From positions 22,707-86,706 of the forward strand of contig JH720321.1 of assembly GCA_000231825.2 (NCBI GenBank): a stretch of 64,000 bases of DNA. Direction: 5' to 3'. The position numbers were made by a program, and so were the translations under genes. Shown here one piece after another: positions 48,669-62,691 of the stretch (its first letter is position 1; each line of letters opens with the position of its first letter). The DNA comes from Tetrahymena elliotti 4EA (lineage: Eukaryota; Ciliophora; Oligohymenophorea; Hymenostomatida; Tetrahymenidae). Under the pieces are notes generated by a model. That model did not search any database, was not told the origin of the DNA, and saw only the letters and a program-made list of their open reading frames with translations.

Positions 48669-49332
48669 TCTACTCAAAATATATAATAATCAATTTTGTT
48701 TCAATTATTAAATATAAAATTACTCATTCTTTTTTTACTAATCATCCTATTTGTTGTTAATACTTATCAAATTAAAAACTAAAAAAATTTTATTTTTGCT
48801 TGTCAAGAAAATTACAAAAAATTAATAAATAAAATGAATAATTTTATAATTTTTGTTGCATTTGTTTCTTTAAATAAATTGTCTCACGTCAAATTTACTT
48901 TATCTTTTGTATTTCATGAAGAAAAAGTTTTATAAAATTAATATTTTTATTTAAATAGGCTTTGTAAAAAAATATTAATAAATAATTACCTATTAACTCT
49001 TTTTATTGATTTTTTGCAAATTAAATTATTAAGATAGCTGATAAAAAATTTCTTAAAATGATTTTGAAAATTTAGATTTTCATTAAAAATATTTTTGGTT
49101 AAGATAAATAATTTATTAAAAGCAGATTTTATTTATTTTATGATGAAAAATTTTTTATAAAATTAATCTTTTTATTTAAATTTTACTTAAATAATTTACA
49201 AAGTTTTTAATTGATAATAAGAAATCAAATTAATATTTATTTGATATTTTTGATAAGAAATTTAGTAAAAAATATTTTTTATTAAAATCCATTTTTATAT
49301 TCTTTGAGTGATTTTTATTTATCTTATTTTTT
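48669..49332. other. spacer between convergent genes
   Basis: AT-rich, no gene seen; 3' ends of the LRR gene (+) and the cyclic-nucleotide-binding gene (-). Confidence 0.5.
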
Positions 49333-52300
49333 TCAATCACTTTTGATAAAAATAGGTTTTTACATGTGATTTAGGATAGTTACTTTATTTGCTGTTAAAT
49401 AATTCTTTTTTATATCAAATCTTTTGATTGGCACTTTCTAAACTTAGTTATCATCAAAGCATAGCTGTTAGCCCATTGTAGTAGCTTCTTGCTATTCAAT
49501 TTGCTTATTTAAAGTTTACTATAATTTTACATTTGAAAAGGTATTTTTATTTTAGAATGATTAAGGACTTTAGAAATTAGATAATGTTTTTGAGTAAACA
49601 TTAATATTTTTGAAAGAAGCAGTATTGTCTTTTGATTGCAATTTATTTATTAAGTTTTATTGAAAACTATTGATATTATTACCAATAGAAGAGTTACCAC
49701 TTTAAATTTAATTGTTATTGTTTTTCTAGCTAGTTATATTAAAGATTTTTTCACTATGGATAGGCAAAAAATTATTTGCAGCAGATCTGGACTAAGAAGA
49801 TTAAGTGCTTGGTTTTTTTTATTTTTACTATTAATTTATACCATCCCCAAGGGATTAATTTAAATCATCATTTTATTGATTTTCAACTTGGGAATTTCTT
49901 AATCTACTTGTACCTCTGGATTAGTTTTCTCTTTATAGATTGCTTAAATTACTTTTTAAAGATTTATCTTACAAAAGAAAATATTATGATGTTTTGATTA
50001 GTTAGCTTTGCTAGCTATTGGAATTCATATTCAAAGAACTACTTACTCTCTTCTAGTTTCTTTTTTAATCAAAAGCAAGACCTAATTGAGGTAATAAATT
50101 TTATTAAGTATTGCTATTGTTATTATTATTTAGATGATACTACTATTTCTATATGATTTCCTAAACTAATTATTCTTTAATGTCTTTACCATAACCTAAA
50201 GAACTCCTTTTAAAGTCTTAAGCAGTAGCTGATAGACTTTAAATGAATGAATCTCTATTAAAAAGAGATCTTTAGCTGAAATTAAAATCATGTCCTGAAT
50301 TTTTTCTTGAAACAATGGGAGACTAGACAATAACTTCAGGTTCAAGTGAATTTTAGTTTTGAAAAGTAGCCCTATCTTCCATAGAAGACAATTTGGAGTA
50401 AATTGAACATATTTATGAACCTCTTTTTTGATGATGAATTTATTTCCTTGTTCCAGTTTCTACTTCTAATTAGTGAATTTTATTCTTATTTTAGCTCACC
50501 CTCTATCCCCTTTAGTAAAATTCATCATTCTACATACAAACTTCTTTAGTTATTTTATACTATTCTGATGCACTTATTTTCTTTTAGTGCTTAGTCCCTT
50601 TTTTAAGTAACTCCTTATTTATCTTGATATCTTTTTTAAGCTTTTTAAGTATCTCAAACCCAGAAAAAAACTCCTCTTTCAATTCTTAAAGCTATTCGTT
50701 TTATAAATCTTCTTGGAATTTAGTATTCTATTACATATTAGAAACAGTTCTTCCAGCTATTCTTTAGTTTTTAGTTTATTCCTAAGGAACTAAATCGTTC
50801 ATATTTGAATCAAATAAAGCTATTGTCCTATTCGATAGTAATTAACTGTTTACCTAGCTTCTATTGGTTAGAAACCCATTATTAGCCATATTATTACTAT
50901 TATTATTTAAGTTATTTGTACTTCTACTAGTAACTTAATCATTTAGAACCTAATTGACCATTTTATCTTTTTAATTATCTTTTGTTTAATCATACTTAAA
51001 TTACAAATCCTTTAAGTTTGCTTAGGACTTTGATTTAGCTCCAGATTAAACTCTATATTATTATAATCTTTCTGTATTTAAAGTTTATAACTAATCTAAT
51101 TATTTTTAAGATTTAATTTGAGATTAATTTTGATCTTAAGAATGATTCCTTTCACTTAAATACCCTAAATTCTCAATTTAGTTATTATTTGGATATTTTT
51201 CTCTATTAGGTGTAAGCAATTATTTACTACCTTCTATAATTTAGATTGAATTATTTAGATTTTAAATCTAGTTGTAAAGCTAAACTTTTTGCAAGCTTTT
51301 AATCAGTTCTAATTTATCATCTTTAATGGTTGATGGTGATTTTTGATGAGAAGACTAAAAAGAAGATTTAACCATAAGCATTTTTTCAGAATTTAAACCA
51401 TCTGTTTCATAGCCATCATTTGCTCTAGGACTAATTAATTAATTATGAAAGTAATATTTTTTATCTGGAGAGCTACTATTAAGATTATCTCCTTCATTTT
51501 GTTGATTGATAGGTACTCCACATATAATAGCATCCATATTATATTATTCTATTTATGAATTGTTAACACTTTTCACTTTCTTTTTTCTGGAAGGAGAAGT
51601 TAATTTAGTTAAATTTTTATCAAAGTTTCGTGTCTTTTTGCATTCTTCTATTTATTAATTTCTATACTCTTCTTTTGTTCTTATTCTTTCAGCATATTTT
51701 TCATAAAAATTTTTCATTTCTTCAAGTTGTTTGATAAATTAACTTCTCTCACAATAATAAATAGTAGCTTGCTATGTAATTATTGCAGTGAATTTACGAT
51801 TCCTGTTAAAAAATATATCACAATCACCAAAATATTCTCTTGAGCTTAACTTAGCTACACGTATTACTTTTTTATTGCATTCTTATTCACCTTAAGAAAC
51901 TTCAATTTCTTTTTGTAATTCTACCTCTCCTTTTTTTACCAAATAAACAAACTTAGCAGCATCCCCTTCTTTGAAAACTATTTCTCCATTTTGGTATTTC
52001 CTTTTATGAAAAAAGTATGAAACTTTAGACATTTTCTCACCTGAAAGCATATTTTATATGAGAGTTGATTCGATAAATTCTCTTTTCTTCACTAAAGATG
52101 CTTTTTCCTTTTTCATGAGAATTTACTGATAATTCTATGAAGACAAATATCCAAAATAACAATCTTCTAAGCATATTATAGTAGCAGCTCTTTTTAAATA
52201 TATAAAATTAATATTAATACTTAGAGGAATTACTGTTAAAAATATCTTTTTGTGTAAATAATGATATTTAATTTTATTCATATCTCTATTCACATTTTAT

Positions 52301-55300
52301 TTTAAATTTTATTTTGCTTTTTTTACTTAAGAGAATTCTGAAATTTAATGAAATACTAAGAAAACAGGGTATTTCTAATAAAATTATTTATTTAACAAAA
52401 ATTTTGGTCAGATCCCCATAGTTAGGTTTTTTATGAAAATTTAATAAATATAAAATTTTTGTGTTTGTCTTGTTTATTTATTTTGATTAAAATGGCTTTT
52501 AATTTTTATTTAAATGTAAGAAAGAGTTTATATAAAAAATGTTTGGAAAATAGGTTGTTGAATTTCTCTGAATAGATAATATTTACCTAGGTTTTTTATT
52601 TAGGATACCTAATTCTCCAAATACCAAACCATCTCCAGATGTAAAGGCATGGTTATATTTGAATGTATTGTTTGCAAAAAAGTGGGCACCGTTTTCTAGT
52701 TTTTCCAAATCTAGTCCTTTGATTTAATTTTCAACTACTTTTTTATGTTCTTAATACATTTTGTAGGTACTTGTACTACTACTGTTAGTAACGAAAGCAT
52801 CTATAGCGCTTTTTAACACGCTTCTCCTTCTTCCAACTTTCTGAGAAACATTCTATAATTTTTACGCAAGTTAAACATTTTCAACCTAAGATGCTAAGTT
52901 AATATTCATTTGGCTAGGTCTTCTTATGTCTTTCATATCTTTATCTAGTTTTGCTAGATACAGTTAATTAGAATTATACATAGGATCAGATTATTCATCT
53001 GTAACTATCTTATTTATTAATAAATCTTTCAATTTCTCAACAGGTTAGCGAAATTCTTTTTCCTCTGTTCTTTCTCCTGGTTAATTATTATAATAATCAT
53101 AATGATTGTTTGATGAAAAATTGTTAGAAAAATCATCTTAAAAAGTATTGGCCTAATTTGATTATTGTTAAGAGCTTTCTTTGTCATTTTTCTTTTAATA
53201 ATTGTTAATATCATAATATCCTTAAGCTGGTAGTAGAGGTTAATATTTTTTCTTAACATTTTTGCTATTTGAAGAATGATCAATTGAATCAAATAAATCA
53301 GTATTCCTTTATTCTCTATCTGAAGTCTATGCTCTTGCTGAGTTGTTTTGTGGAAAGGCATATACTCTCTAAACGTTTTATTCAATTTAATTATTTTCCT
53401 CAAACTAAACTTACTTTTTATCTAAATTCACACTGCTATTTAAATTATTAAATTATTTTTAATCTTAATTGTTAATTTATATATTTCTCTATGAATTTTG
53501 TCCTAACTCAGTGAAACTATTCTTTGTCTTGTTCAGTTCAATTTTTTAGCTTGACCTTTTTTATTAATAAAGCAATCATTAATAATTTTATAAAAAGTTT
53601 TGTGATAAATTTTAATTTTATTTAACCATTCAAAAAGTATCAACAAAAATATATTTTTTTTGTCAATTTTTCAATTGAAAAAAAACATTTTCACTGAAAT
53701 TGAAAATAGCCAAATTTTTTGAATCTGAATAGATTAAATAAAACTTTAATTATATCAAAAAATTAATAAAAGAATTTAGAGTATTTATTACCTTTAAGCA
53801 TGCACTTGCTTGAACTTGATTTTCTTCTCAGAGTTTTAAGAGCGAATTATTTGCATTGCTTTATCTAATTCTTTTTCAATATTAGTTTATCCAAGTTCAG
53901 CCTTTGATTTTAAACGCTGTTATTCTTTGCTATGATTATTTTAGATTTAAATTGAGTTATTGTTGTTGTTAGTTTCTTCTAAACTTTGTGAGGAATTTTC
54001 TTCACTATCTAAATTTTCTGCATCTGCTTCAGGAAGAGAATTTAGAGTGAAATCAATTCTTGATTTTGTAAAATTTTATTGAGTAGGTAGTTTTTAAAGA
54101 ACATTTGCTTTAACTTTGACAATTAAAATGAAATATAGAATATTACAGAGTCTTTTATAGGCTCTATTGATTGATTTATGTAAAAGCCTTTTGTGGACTG
54201 TATAAATAAGTTATTGAGTTGCTTTAGATTCCTTAGCAACCTAATCTTCTTTGTATATTTCTTCTTATTTTTTAGGAATAAGAATAGAAACCTTCCCTTT
54301 TAAAGTAATATAAAATCTATCAGGGAAATCACCATAATAAAAGACTATTCCTCCTTTAGGAATATACTAGTACTACATAGCTTTGCATAAGCTTTAGAAA
54401 AGTAAAACTTTAGATTCAATTTTATTAAAGAAGGGTATTTATTTAGTTGCTTTCATGATTAGTTATATATCTTCTCGATTTCTCTACTCTTTTGTTTTAT
54501 TCATTAGTATTGCTAATGCTTAATTCATATGAGGATCTGCTGTTATATTTGGTATTCTCTTTCTTATTGGAATCTAATTTAAATTCTATGTGCTCTCACT
54601 TTAACTAGCCAATATAGGATCAATTACACTTGAAAAGTATAATTCTCTTGTTGTTTTTTTAGATTTATTTTACTCTGAATCAAATTAATCTTCTAAACTA
54701 CCATTTAATGATATGTTCTATCTTCTTAAAGTCATATTTGAAGAATTATTAACAGAAAGCAACTTAGAGTTTTCCATAATTGAACTATTTCTGCTTGATA
54801 TTATTTTTCCTAAACCTAGTTGAACTTGTGTGTTTCTATTTTAAATTTATCCTTTTACTTCTATTGTTTTTATTTAAGGATTTTCATTCTATCTTTTATT
54901 ATTTTAAAATAATTTTTATCTCTTTGTGTTTTAAACTAAACAATTTTTAGCTTATTCCAATCCAATTTCAGCCAATTTCTACTTAACCTCAGTTCTTTTC
55001 TACTCTAAATGCTATTCTTTCTTTTAGAGAAACTATTTCAAGCTTAAAGCTTTAGGAGTTATTTCTCGATTTACATCATTATTATCTTAAACCAAATTAT
55101 TTTTATTATATCTTTCTTTAGTTATTTATTCTTATTGTGTTATTTAACGAATAATTTGCTCTTTAATATTATGCCTTTTCTATTCAATAATTTGATCCTA
55201 TAGCAGATTGTTTGCTAATTTTTTAATATCCAGAGGGCTCTAAGGCTATGATCCAGAAATATCATAATCATAATTAGAATGAACTTAACTGCTATGTAAA

Positions 55301-55554
55301 TCATTCTTGGTGATAATATCATTTGATGGATATTTCAAAAGCTTTTTCTTAAAGTCTTAGCTTTTAGTGAGATTATTGCTTAATGGAGATTTATTTTAGC
55401 TGCTATCAGATTTCTTTCTCTAATTTCTCTAAGTTTATGATGATTTTTATCCATTTAAGGTTAACCCACTAATATCTATTTTAGGAATATTTAGCTTTGA
55501 TAGGTGTTCATTTTGTTATGCTTAGTAATTTTGAGTTTGCTGATTGGTTTCCAT
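49333..55554 (-). CDS. Large cyclic-nucleotide-binding-domain protein
   Basis: A protein of 1,862 residues in three exons (introns 53556-53791 and 52190-52586; both phase 2). A basic, Q-rich N-terminus precedes the first half of a cNMP-binding domain at about 345-425 (IPFFNK...LCKAMQYQYI, GIVFYYGDFPDRFYITLKGKV). About 450 residues of Q/N-rich insertion follow. Then comes the second half with the phosphate-binding cassette FGELGILNKKPRAAT at about 897-913, holding the Glu and Arg that contact the cyclic phosphate in PKA regulatory subunits and CNG channels. A second, degenerate domain follows at about 965-1065 (NGEIVFKEGDAAKFVYLVKK, YFGDCDIFFNRNRKFTA) with Asp for Glu and Lys for Arg. The long C-terminus is low-complexity. 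There is no kinase or channel domain. Binding of cAMP/cGMP is likely at site one and doubtful at site two. Confidence 0.88.
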
Positions 55555-57996
55555 TGAAATTGATTTGCATCAAATTCAACTGTATGTATGCTAAAATTTA
55601 CAACTAGATAAAGACTAAAAGCTTATCAAAGTTATGAATTTTATTAAATATTGTTATTAAAACTGCTAATTCAATAAATTGATTAATTAAACCAACACAC
55701 AAACAAAATTATGATGAATTTTAATAAATAAATTGTATTTACTATGACCACTAACTAACATAAATATTTTATAAATTAAAGAATGTTTACACATCTAAAT
55801 TATTATCAATCAAAAATATACAAATAGTTTATTTCTTTTTTATTCTAAAAGCATTTCATAATCAATTTTATTTATGAGTTCATTTAATTTTTGCCATTAT
55901 TAAGATTTATTATAATTAATTAGTTTTATTCTTTTTTATATTAATCTTATAAAGCAATCAGCAAAAAGTTGCACAAAAGGTATCATAAATTTATTTCAAA
56001 AATAATCAAATAAAAAAATCTAAATGAAAAGAGTTTCTATTTTATTTCTTTTAATATTTTTTTATGTTTTTATTTTAATACCTAATTTAGAAACTAAAAT
56101 CTTTTTAATTTCTAATTACAAAAATAAATGTGTACTTTGATAAAAAAATCTTTGAGAATGTGGTAGAGCTAATTTTTCTTTCAAATTTTGAGACCTCCCC
56201 CTGACTAAAAAAAATGAATCTTTGGAGCTTTGAAGTCCAAGGTAATAAGGTAGGACATCAATTTTGTGCTTTTAAATTAACTATTTATTTTGTGAAAAAT
56301 AATGTTTCAAATATTTTTGCTTGATATATGAATTTTTGATTTGTCTTGTCCTTTTCCTAAATTCAATTTTATTTCTTTCCATTTTTTCTTTCATTTATTA
56401 TTTTAAATATTTTTAAATTGAAGTATGAATTAGAAAATTAATTTCATATTTATTGTTGTAATATGGTAAATTAATATTCTATTGCTATCTTTAAATATAA
56501 CTAAAATTCAGCTGTAAAATAGAAAATAATATTATTTTTTCATCATAGAAATACAATTTTATGTTTTTATCTATTTATTTTAACAAAAATAAAACTTTTA
56601 TTGATTTTTAAATATATATTTTTGTTATCATTTCTAAAATGATACTTTCTAGTTATTTATTTTATTATAAATTTCAAATAAAGTATCATCAGCAAAAACA
56701 ACAGAGTAAAAGATTTGAAATTTTTTTATAATATTTATTTCAACAAGGTCTTAAAGAGTCTCATTTAATAAAAAAGATTGAGCTATACCTAGTTAAATTT
56801 TCCATCCTAATAGGTTTAATCAATACTATATAATAAATTTACAAAGGTTTGCGAATTAAGTAAGATAAGTTACATATTTATTTATCTTAGTTTTTTCAGA
56901 GTTTTTTTTAAAAAAACTTATATTGTGCCAGTAATACCCAAAACAAATAATAAATCTAATATATTATTTTTTCTAAAAGAAATTCAAATAAATAAATGAT
57001 TGTTGTTTAAATAGAAATTTTGAATGGTTATACAAAGATTATTTTACATTAATAAGGAATATGTTTGAAATTATTAAGAATTTTTAATATAATTAGAAAA
57101 AGTATATTAAATTAGTGAATTAAATAATGTTTTATTAAAATAAATAGAATGGATATTTAAATAAAACTGATAAGCACTCAAATAAAATACAATGTTAAAT
57201 ATTTTATCTGAAAAATATTCTTGAATAATTTTTGACTAGTTTCTGTTAGGGGAATTATTTATAGAAGAAAATGATAAGTTATTTGAATAAAGTAGATATT
57301 TGCTTCCTCTATAGATTTAAATTGACTTAAATTACTAAAATTAAATGAAATTTAATTATTTTAAGTTATTTGCGCTATTTAATAATATAACATATATTAA
57401 TGATAGTAAAATTTATAATGAAGGAAGGTATTTGCTTTCCTTTTTGATTTATTCATTCTAAGAATAACGAACAAGATGAGAAATAACACAAATGTACCAT
57501 AAATTTTGAATTAATTTCAATAGATCTTCAAATTGAATGATAAAACAAAAAAAGGGAGAAAAGTAGAGTAATTTCTTGTTTGATTGTTTGTTTGTTTGTT
57601 AAGGTTTTATCTAACAACCAAAAATTAAATGAATCACTTAATAATTTGAAGATATATAGAATCTTATAAAGAAAAGAGGTATAACAAAAACAAAAAAGTG
57701 ATAATTAATTAAAAAAATAAGTTTTAAACACAAATTCACCTAATAAATTAAATAGAGTCAATCAAATAACAAATATTAGGTAAAATAAATAAGCTTTTTC
57801 AATTTCATATTTGAGAGAGAAATAGTATTACAAAATAAGCTAACAACAGAAATTTCTTCTTACTTAAGATAGGGAAAGTCTAGGAGCTTGTGAAGCGTGT
57901 TGAAAAAGATAGCTGAGACATAAATTAGCAAGGCATATTAAAATATATATTAATTTAAATAAAGTAGGAATACTTTCATATTTGTTAATTTGAACA
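55555..57996. other. 2.4-kb divergent promoter spacer
   Basis: No gene seen. A GC-richer patch at about 56160-56260 (TGGTAGAGCTAAT, GACCTCCCCCTGAC) has no matching arms for a tRNA. A GTTT microsatellite lies at 57579-57602. Confidence 0.5.
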
Positions 57997-60900
57997 ATGA
58001 GCCTTAATTCTAACAGTAATAAATAGTATACAAAATACTCTAAAGCAGATGGAGGATATTATGATATTTATAGGCAGATTAATAAAAATTTATATGAGAA
58101 ATACTCTTCTAGTTAGAATTATTACTACACTAGAGAAGTCAATGAAATTCTCTTCAGATAGGAAAATACTAGGAGTTGGATTCGCTACAAAGATTTTTGT
58201 CAGTTTGATGATGATATAGAACAATATTTCCAAGAATTTTACAAAATTTCACTATATGATAAGAAGATAACCTATTTAACTGAATATTATAAATTCCACA
58301 ACGATATCCCTCGTATGTTTATGGAACCCCTTTGCCATATTATGAATTATTATCATGATAAGCAGCGCAAAATTAAATATGTTAAAATTACTCGTATGCT
58401 ATAAATGCAACAACAGTAATAGTAGAAAAATTAATAAAATTTAAATCAATAAGAAAATGGAGCATCTTAGCATGGAGAACAAAAAGGTTTAAATTGAATC
58501 TCAACAAATGGTCCTGAATCTGGACAACCAAACCCTAACTAAAACTATGATGGATAAAATCAAAAAAAAGGAAACTAAATGCAAACAGAAGTTTCAATGG
58601 AAAGGTTGCTAGCACCTTTAGAAAGCTTTTTAATGAATTATTCTATCAATAAATAAATAGAAGATTAAATGCTTGCATCTATGTAGAATAAATAAGTTAA
58701 TTAAAAAAGTTAATAATTTATTTCCAATAACCCGAAAAGCTAGCCTGCAATTAATTAAAGCTGCAAAACTCTTAATGATTTAAATATCAAGCTAGGCTAA
58801 ATTATAAATTAATAGAATTCATAAGTGTTAAACAGCAGCATTTGTACTATTTCTAGCTTAAATACTAACATGGGAGAGCACAATAGCTTTGGAAATCTCA
58901 GCAAATTTTTACAGTTTTGTAATCAAAAACCTCACTAAAATAACTAAAGAAAGAGTTCATCTAAATAAGATGTTAATGAGGTTTATTTACTATAATCTAT
59001 TCAAGTTAATCTTCCCTCATAGACCTAGAATTTGCAAATGAGCCAGCCTTAATAAAAAAATTTTTAAGGTGGAGGAGGTGAAGAAACTCTGTAGGACAGA
59101 TAAAAAAATAATTTTCCAACAAATTAAATTGCATCTAAATAATAAATAAATTAAAATGTTTAAAATTTCTCTTTACAAAATAATAATTAAAATCTTTAAA
59201 AATTTTCTAATCCTAGTTAAATAAAAAATAATAATCAACCTTTAACAAAAGGCAATTAAATTACCATTGTAAATTAATAATAAAATAATAAATAAAATAT
59301 TTAAAACCGTCCTCCTAGTCACACTTTTCATAATGCGCCAACTGTAAATGATGTAGATTCTAAAACAAAAGTTATTCAGTAAAAAATACAAGAATAAATT
59401 AATTTAAAGAAAGATATCCTCATCAATAAATTGATTACATAGCAAAAGAATTATTCAAAAACACCTGAACAATCACATCTAATATCAAACCAGCCTATTG
59501 CTCAATTACTGTTAGAGTAAGATTAAGTCACTATTGGCAGCTCAACTGATAGGAATATTCAACAAGGAAGCTAATCTCAAAGAATTACTCTAGAACTCAA
59601 AAGAAATAAATCATAGCAGCTTGAATAAATGAAAAAGCTTAATTCATCTAAAGCCAATACAAATTAAAAATAATAAGATAAGGAACTTTTAAAAAAATTA
59701 TTTGTCAGCAAATAAAAACAATCCAATAACATTTTTTAGGGTTAAAATAGTGAAATTTTAAGTAACTTTAATGGATCGTTGAGTCCTAGTCACTCTCAAC
59801 CTTTGTTTTAAAATTAATAACAAAACATTATTTTGAATATTTCAAATAATGATAAAAATTAATAAATTCAATAAAATAAAAATTAAAAGACAGATGGTGC
59901 TTTTAAACACCCCAATATTCCAAAATTAAATCTGGCTTCTACTATTTTATTGTAGTAAGAATTAATTCCAAATAAATTAATAACATCATCTTAACAGGTT
60001 CAAGAAAAGCCAACTCCAAAAGTTTAAGGAAAGAGATCAGACTCTGTTTAACAAAGTTCTACTTACACTCAGCAATAATAATAATTTGTAAATAGTAATC
60101 CTCTATACACAATTAGAAATAATAAACCTGAAGATATTAAATAATAGTAGTTTTCTCCATCTCAAAAAGGTTAATATGCTCGTAGTAGTTCCCCAATAAA
60201 TAAATTTGAAAGTCGTATCATTACTAGTTATTCAAAAAAGATATATGACAATCCCTCCCTTCAAATTATGAATACCGAGAGACTGCATGCTAGTCGTAAC
60301 TAATCTAAAAATATTTCACCTTAATATTCTCCTGTTAATTCAAATTCCTAGCTTTTAACCAATCCTACTGTATAAAAATAACTACTCTATGCATAGGAAT
60401 CTAATGTAGCTAAAACATTAGCAACAAAGTCTCATGAAGGTACTGAAGAATTAAAAAATTTGTATTACTAATTATAGAAAAAGTAATAGCAATTAGGTAT
60501 ATGTGGTTTGGATTCAAATAAAGAGAATTCTAAAATCCATAAAGTCATCATGAATAGTCGCGAAATTATCGATACAAATGGTGGTTAACAATCTCCTTAA
60601 GCTTTTAATGGTCCCACAACTTATATATTAAAAGGAAGACACAAATCTTATCATAATCATCTTACTTATTCAAATCAACAAGTCAGTGGAAATTAATTAA
60701 TATAATCTTCTTAATTAAATTAAGGTTCTCCTCCTTCTATGAATTGTAAAGCTTCTCCTTATATTAAATCAGTTGGAATGTCATGTGCTATCCCTAATAA
60801 TAACTGCACGACGTCATCAAATGGTATGGGTAAAAATTCTACAGGTATCACTAATAGTGGTACTGGTGTGTCTAAAACAGGATCCTTATCTAACAGAACA

Positions 60901-62691
60901 TCTTTTATGCCAAACAGCAGAGATAATTCCAATCTAAAAATGAGTTAAAATGAATCATCAAGGAATAACAATGAGTACATCTAACCAAATAACTCTATTT
61001 TAATGAACACAATTAATGAGAACCAACAATATAATAAATAAAATGAGATTGCTATCTCTTCCTTATTAGGTAACAATACTTCTGAAGATCGAACAATTCC
61101 TAAAAAGTTGAATTTAAATCTAGCTCTTCTTTAACAAAGAAATAGCTACAATAATGACCAGTAACTTAATTCAAATAGATAATTTGATGATAAGAAAAAA
61201 CCTGATACCAGCCGTATTAGTAAATAGAACTCTATTACAAACTTAGGAGGAACTAGTAACAGTAATAGTAACACAGTTAAAGCAACATAAGCAATTAATA
61301 CCAAAAATAGTTAAAATGCAAATAAAAAAATGTAAAAATCATTTTCAACTCATCACTCAAGAAACAATTCAACAAAAGGTATTGATGGCATTAATAAAAC
61401 CTAATAAAAGACAAACTAAAGTATATTGTCTCGTGTTAATAGCAGCAAGCAATATACTTTATAAAATAATAATGCAGCAACTATTCTTATGACTGAATAT
61501 AATGGTAAAAACCAACAAGAAAATATTATTTTAAATTCAAATATCATTCTAAATAATATGATCAACACTAATAATAGCTAAGCCTATCCAAGTGCTCTCA
61601 GAGGATCAACATTAGCTTCAAACATATATACTAATCCTAATTTTAATTACACTGGTGGTACATTAAACACAGATATAAATGTTATCCAACCTACGGAGAT
61701 AAACAATTATGAATACTTAGTAAATAACTAGAAAAATAATGCTTAAGGATCTAATTAAGTTGCAGGATTCTTAACGGATAGAACACATTATGCATAAAAT
61801 GTAAAAAAGAATAATTAAGTGCATTAACAAATACAATTATATTAATAATAATAATTAAAATAAAATACTAAAAATTAAGTCAATAAAATGTCAGAAATGC
61901 AAACTAACTTTAATAAATAAAAGAAAAGTTCTTAATATGAACAATATTTATAATAGTAGATAAATGACCTTCGTAGTAGTAAGCTCAAATCAAGTAATTA
62001 ATTAACAACCCAAGGACACACAAAAAATAAAAGTGACGTGTCTGCTGTTTAATACACTAATAATTTAAATTCGAATGTTTACTGGAATTAAACAAAAGGC
62101 ACAATAAATACTAAAATCACTGAAGCAAATAATAGCGGAGTAGGCCAATATGTTTTTTCTAAAAATAACTAATAAATGTAGTATTTATAGATATAAAACG
62201 ATTAACTTAATGTGTAGTTGCTAACAGACAGACCTTGTATAGGCTAAGGAATGTTATACTAAAAAGAAATGATGATGAATGATTAGAAATAAAGCGGAAG
62301 CAGTATCGCAAGAGTCTAAAGTGCTAATGGCAATAGTACAAACAAAAAAATGAGTAATACTAATGGATCTAAAACTCCAAGTATTACATAAAATTATAGT
62401 AATATGAATCTTAACTAAAATTTCAATCCTTACACAAAAGTTTTAATGAATAACTTTGCAGGAAATAATTAAATGCTTTAATAAATTGATGTTTAATAGC
62501 AAAACTTCTAAAAGAAACAACAAATTTCTCCTGTAACAAAAATGTAGCCAAATCCAAATGGCTTTATTTCAGATCAAGTGTTTACAAACAACATTCAACA
62601 GAAAGACTAAAAGTAATTCATGAACTAAAATGGCTAGAAAATGGTCAATCTATATGAAGCAAAACAAAATCATCATAAATAATTTTATTGA
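57997..62691 (+). CDS. Long Q/N-rich protein, frame interrupted by one in-frame TGA
   Basis: A 1,565-codon frame from the ATG at 57997 to the TGA at 62689, broken once by TGA at 58495-58497. Before it, about 135 residues form a compact non-repetitive domain rich in Tyr, Asp and Arg (YYDIYRQINKNLYEKY, TRSWIRYKDFCQFDDDIEQY, YKFHNDIPRMFMEPL), then poly-Q. After it, the same frame continues as Q/N/S-rich sequence with occasional helices to the end. Three readings are possible: a 166-residue protein followed by an untranslated relic; an 87-bp intron at 58486-58572 (GT...AAAAAAAG), which keeps frame but is unusually GC-rich for an intron here; or stop readthrough. I favour one long gene. No family is recognised for the N-terminal domain. 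Confidence 0.65.

Noticed and set aside
53029..53403. 124-codon minus frame rich in Lys, Ile and Gln
   Set aside because: It is a shifted frame inside exon 2 of the cyclic-nucleotide-binding gene; the true frame joins both neighbouring exons in phase.
56160..56260. Possible tRNA-like or structured RNA patch (TGGTAGAGC, GACCTCCCCC)
   Set aside because: No acceptor stem, anticodon arm or T-loop can be paired around it; only a D-arm-like word is present.
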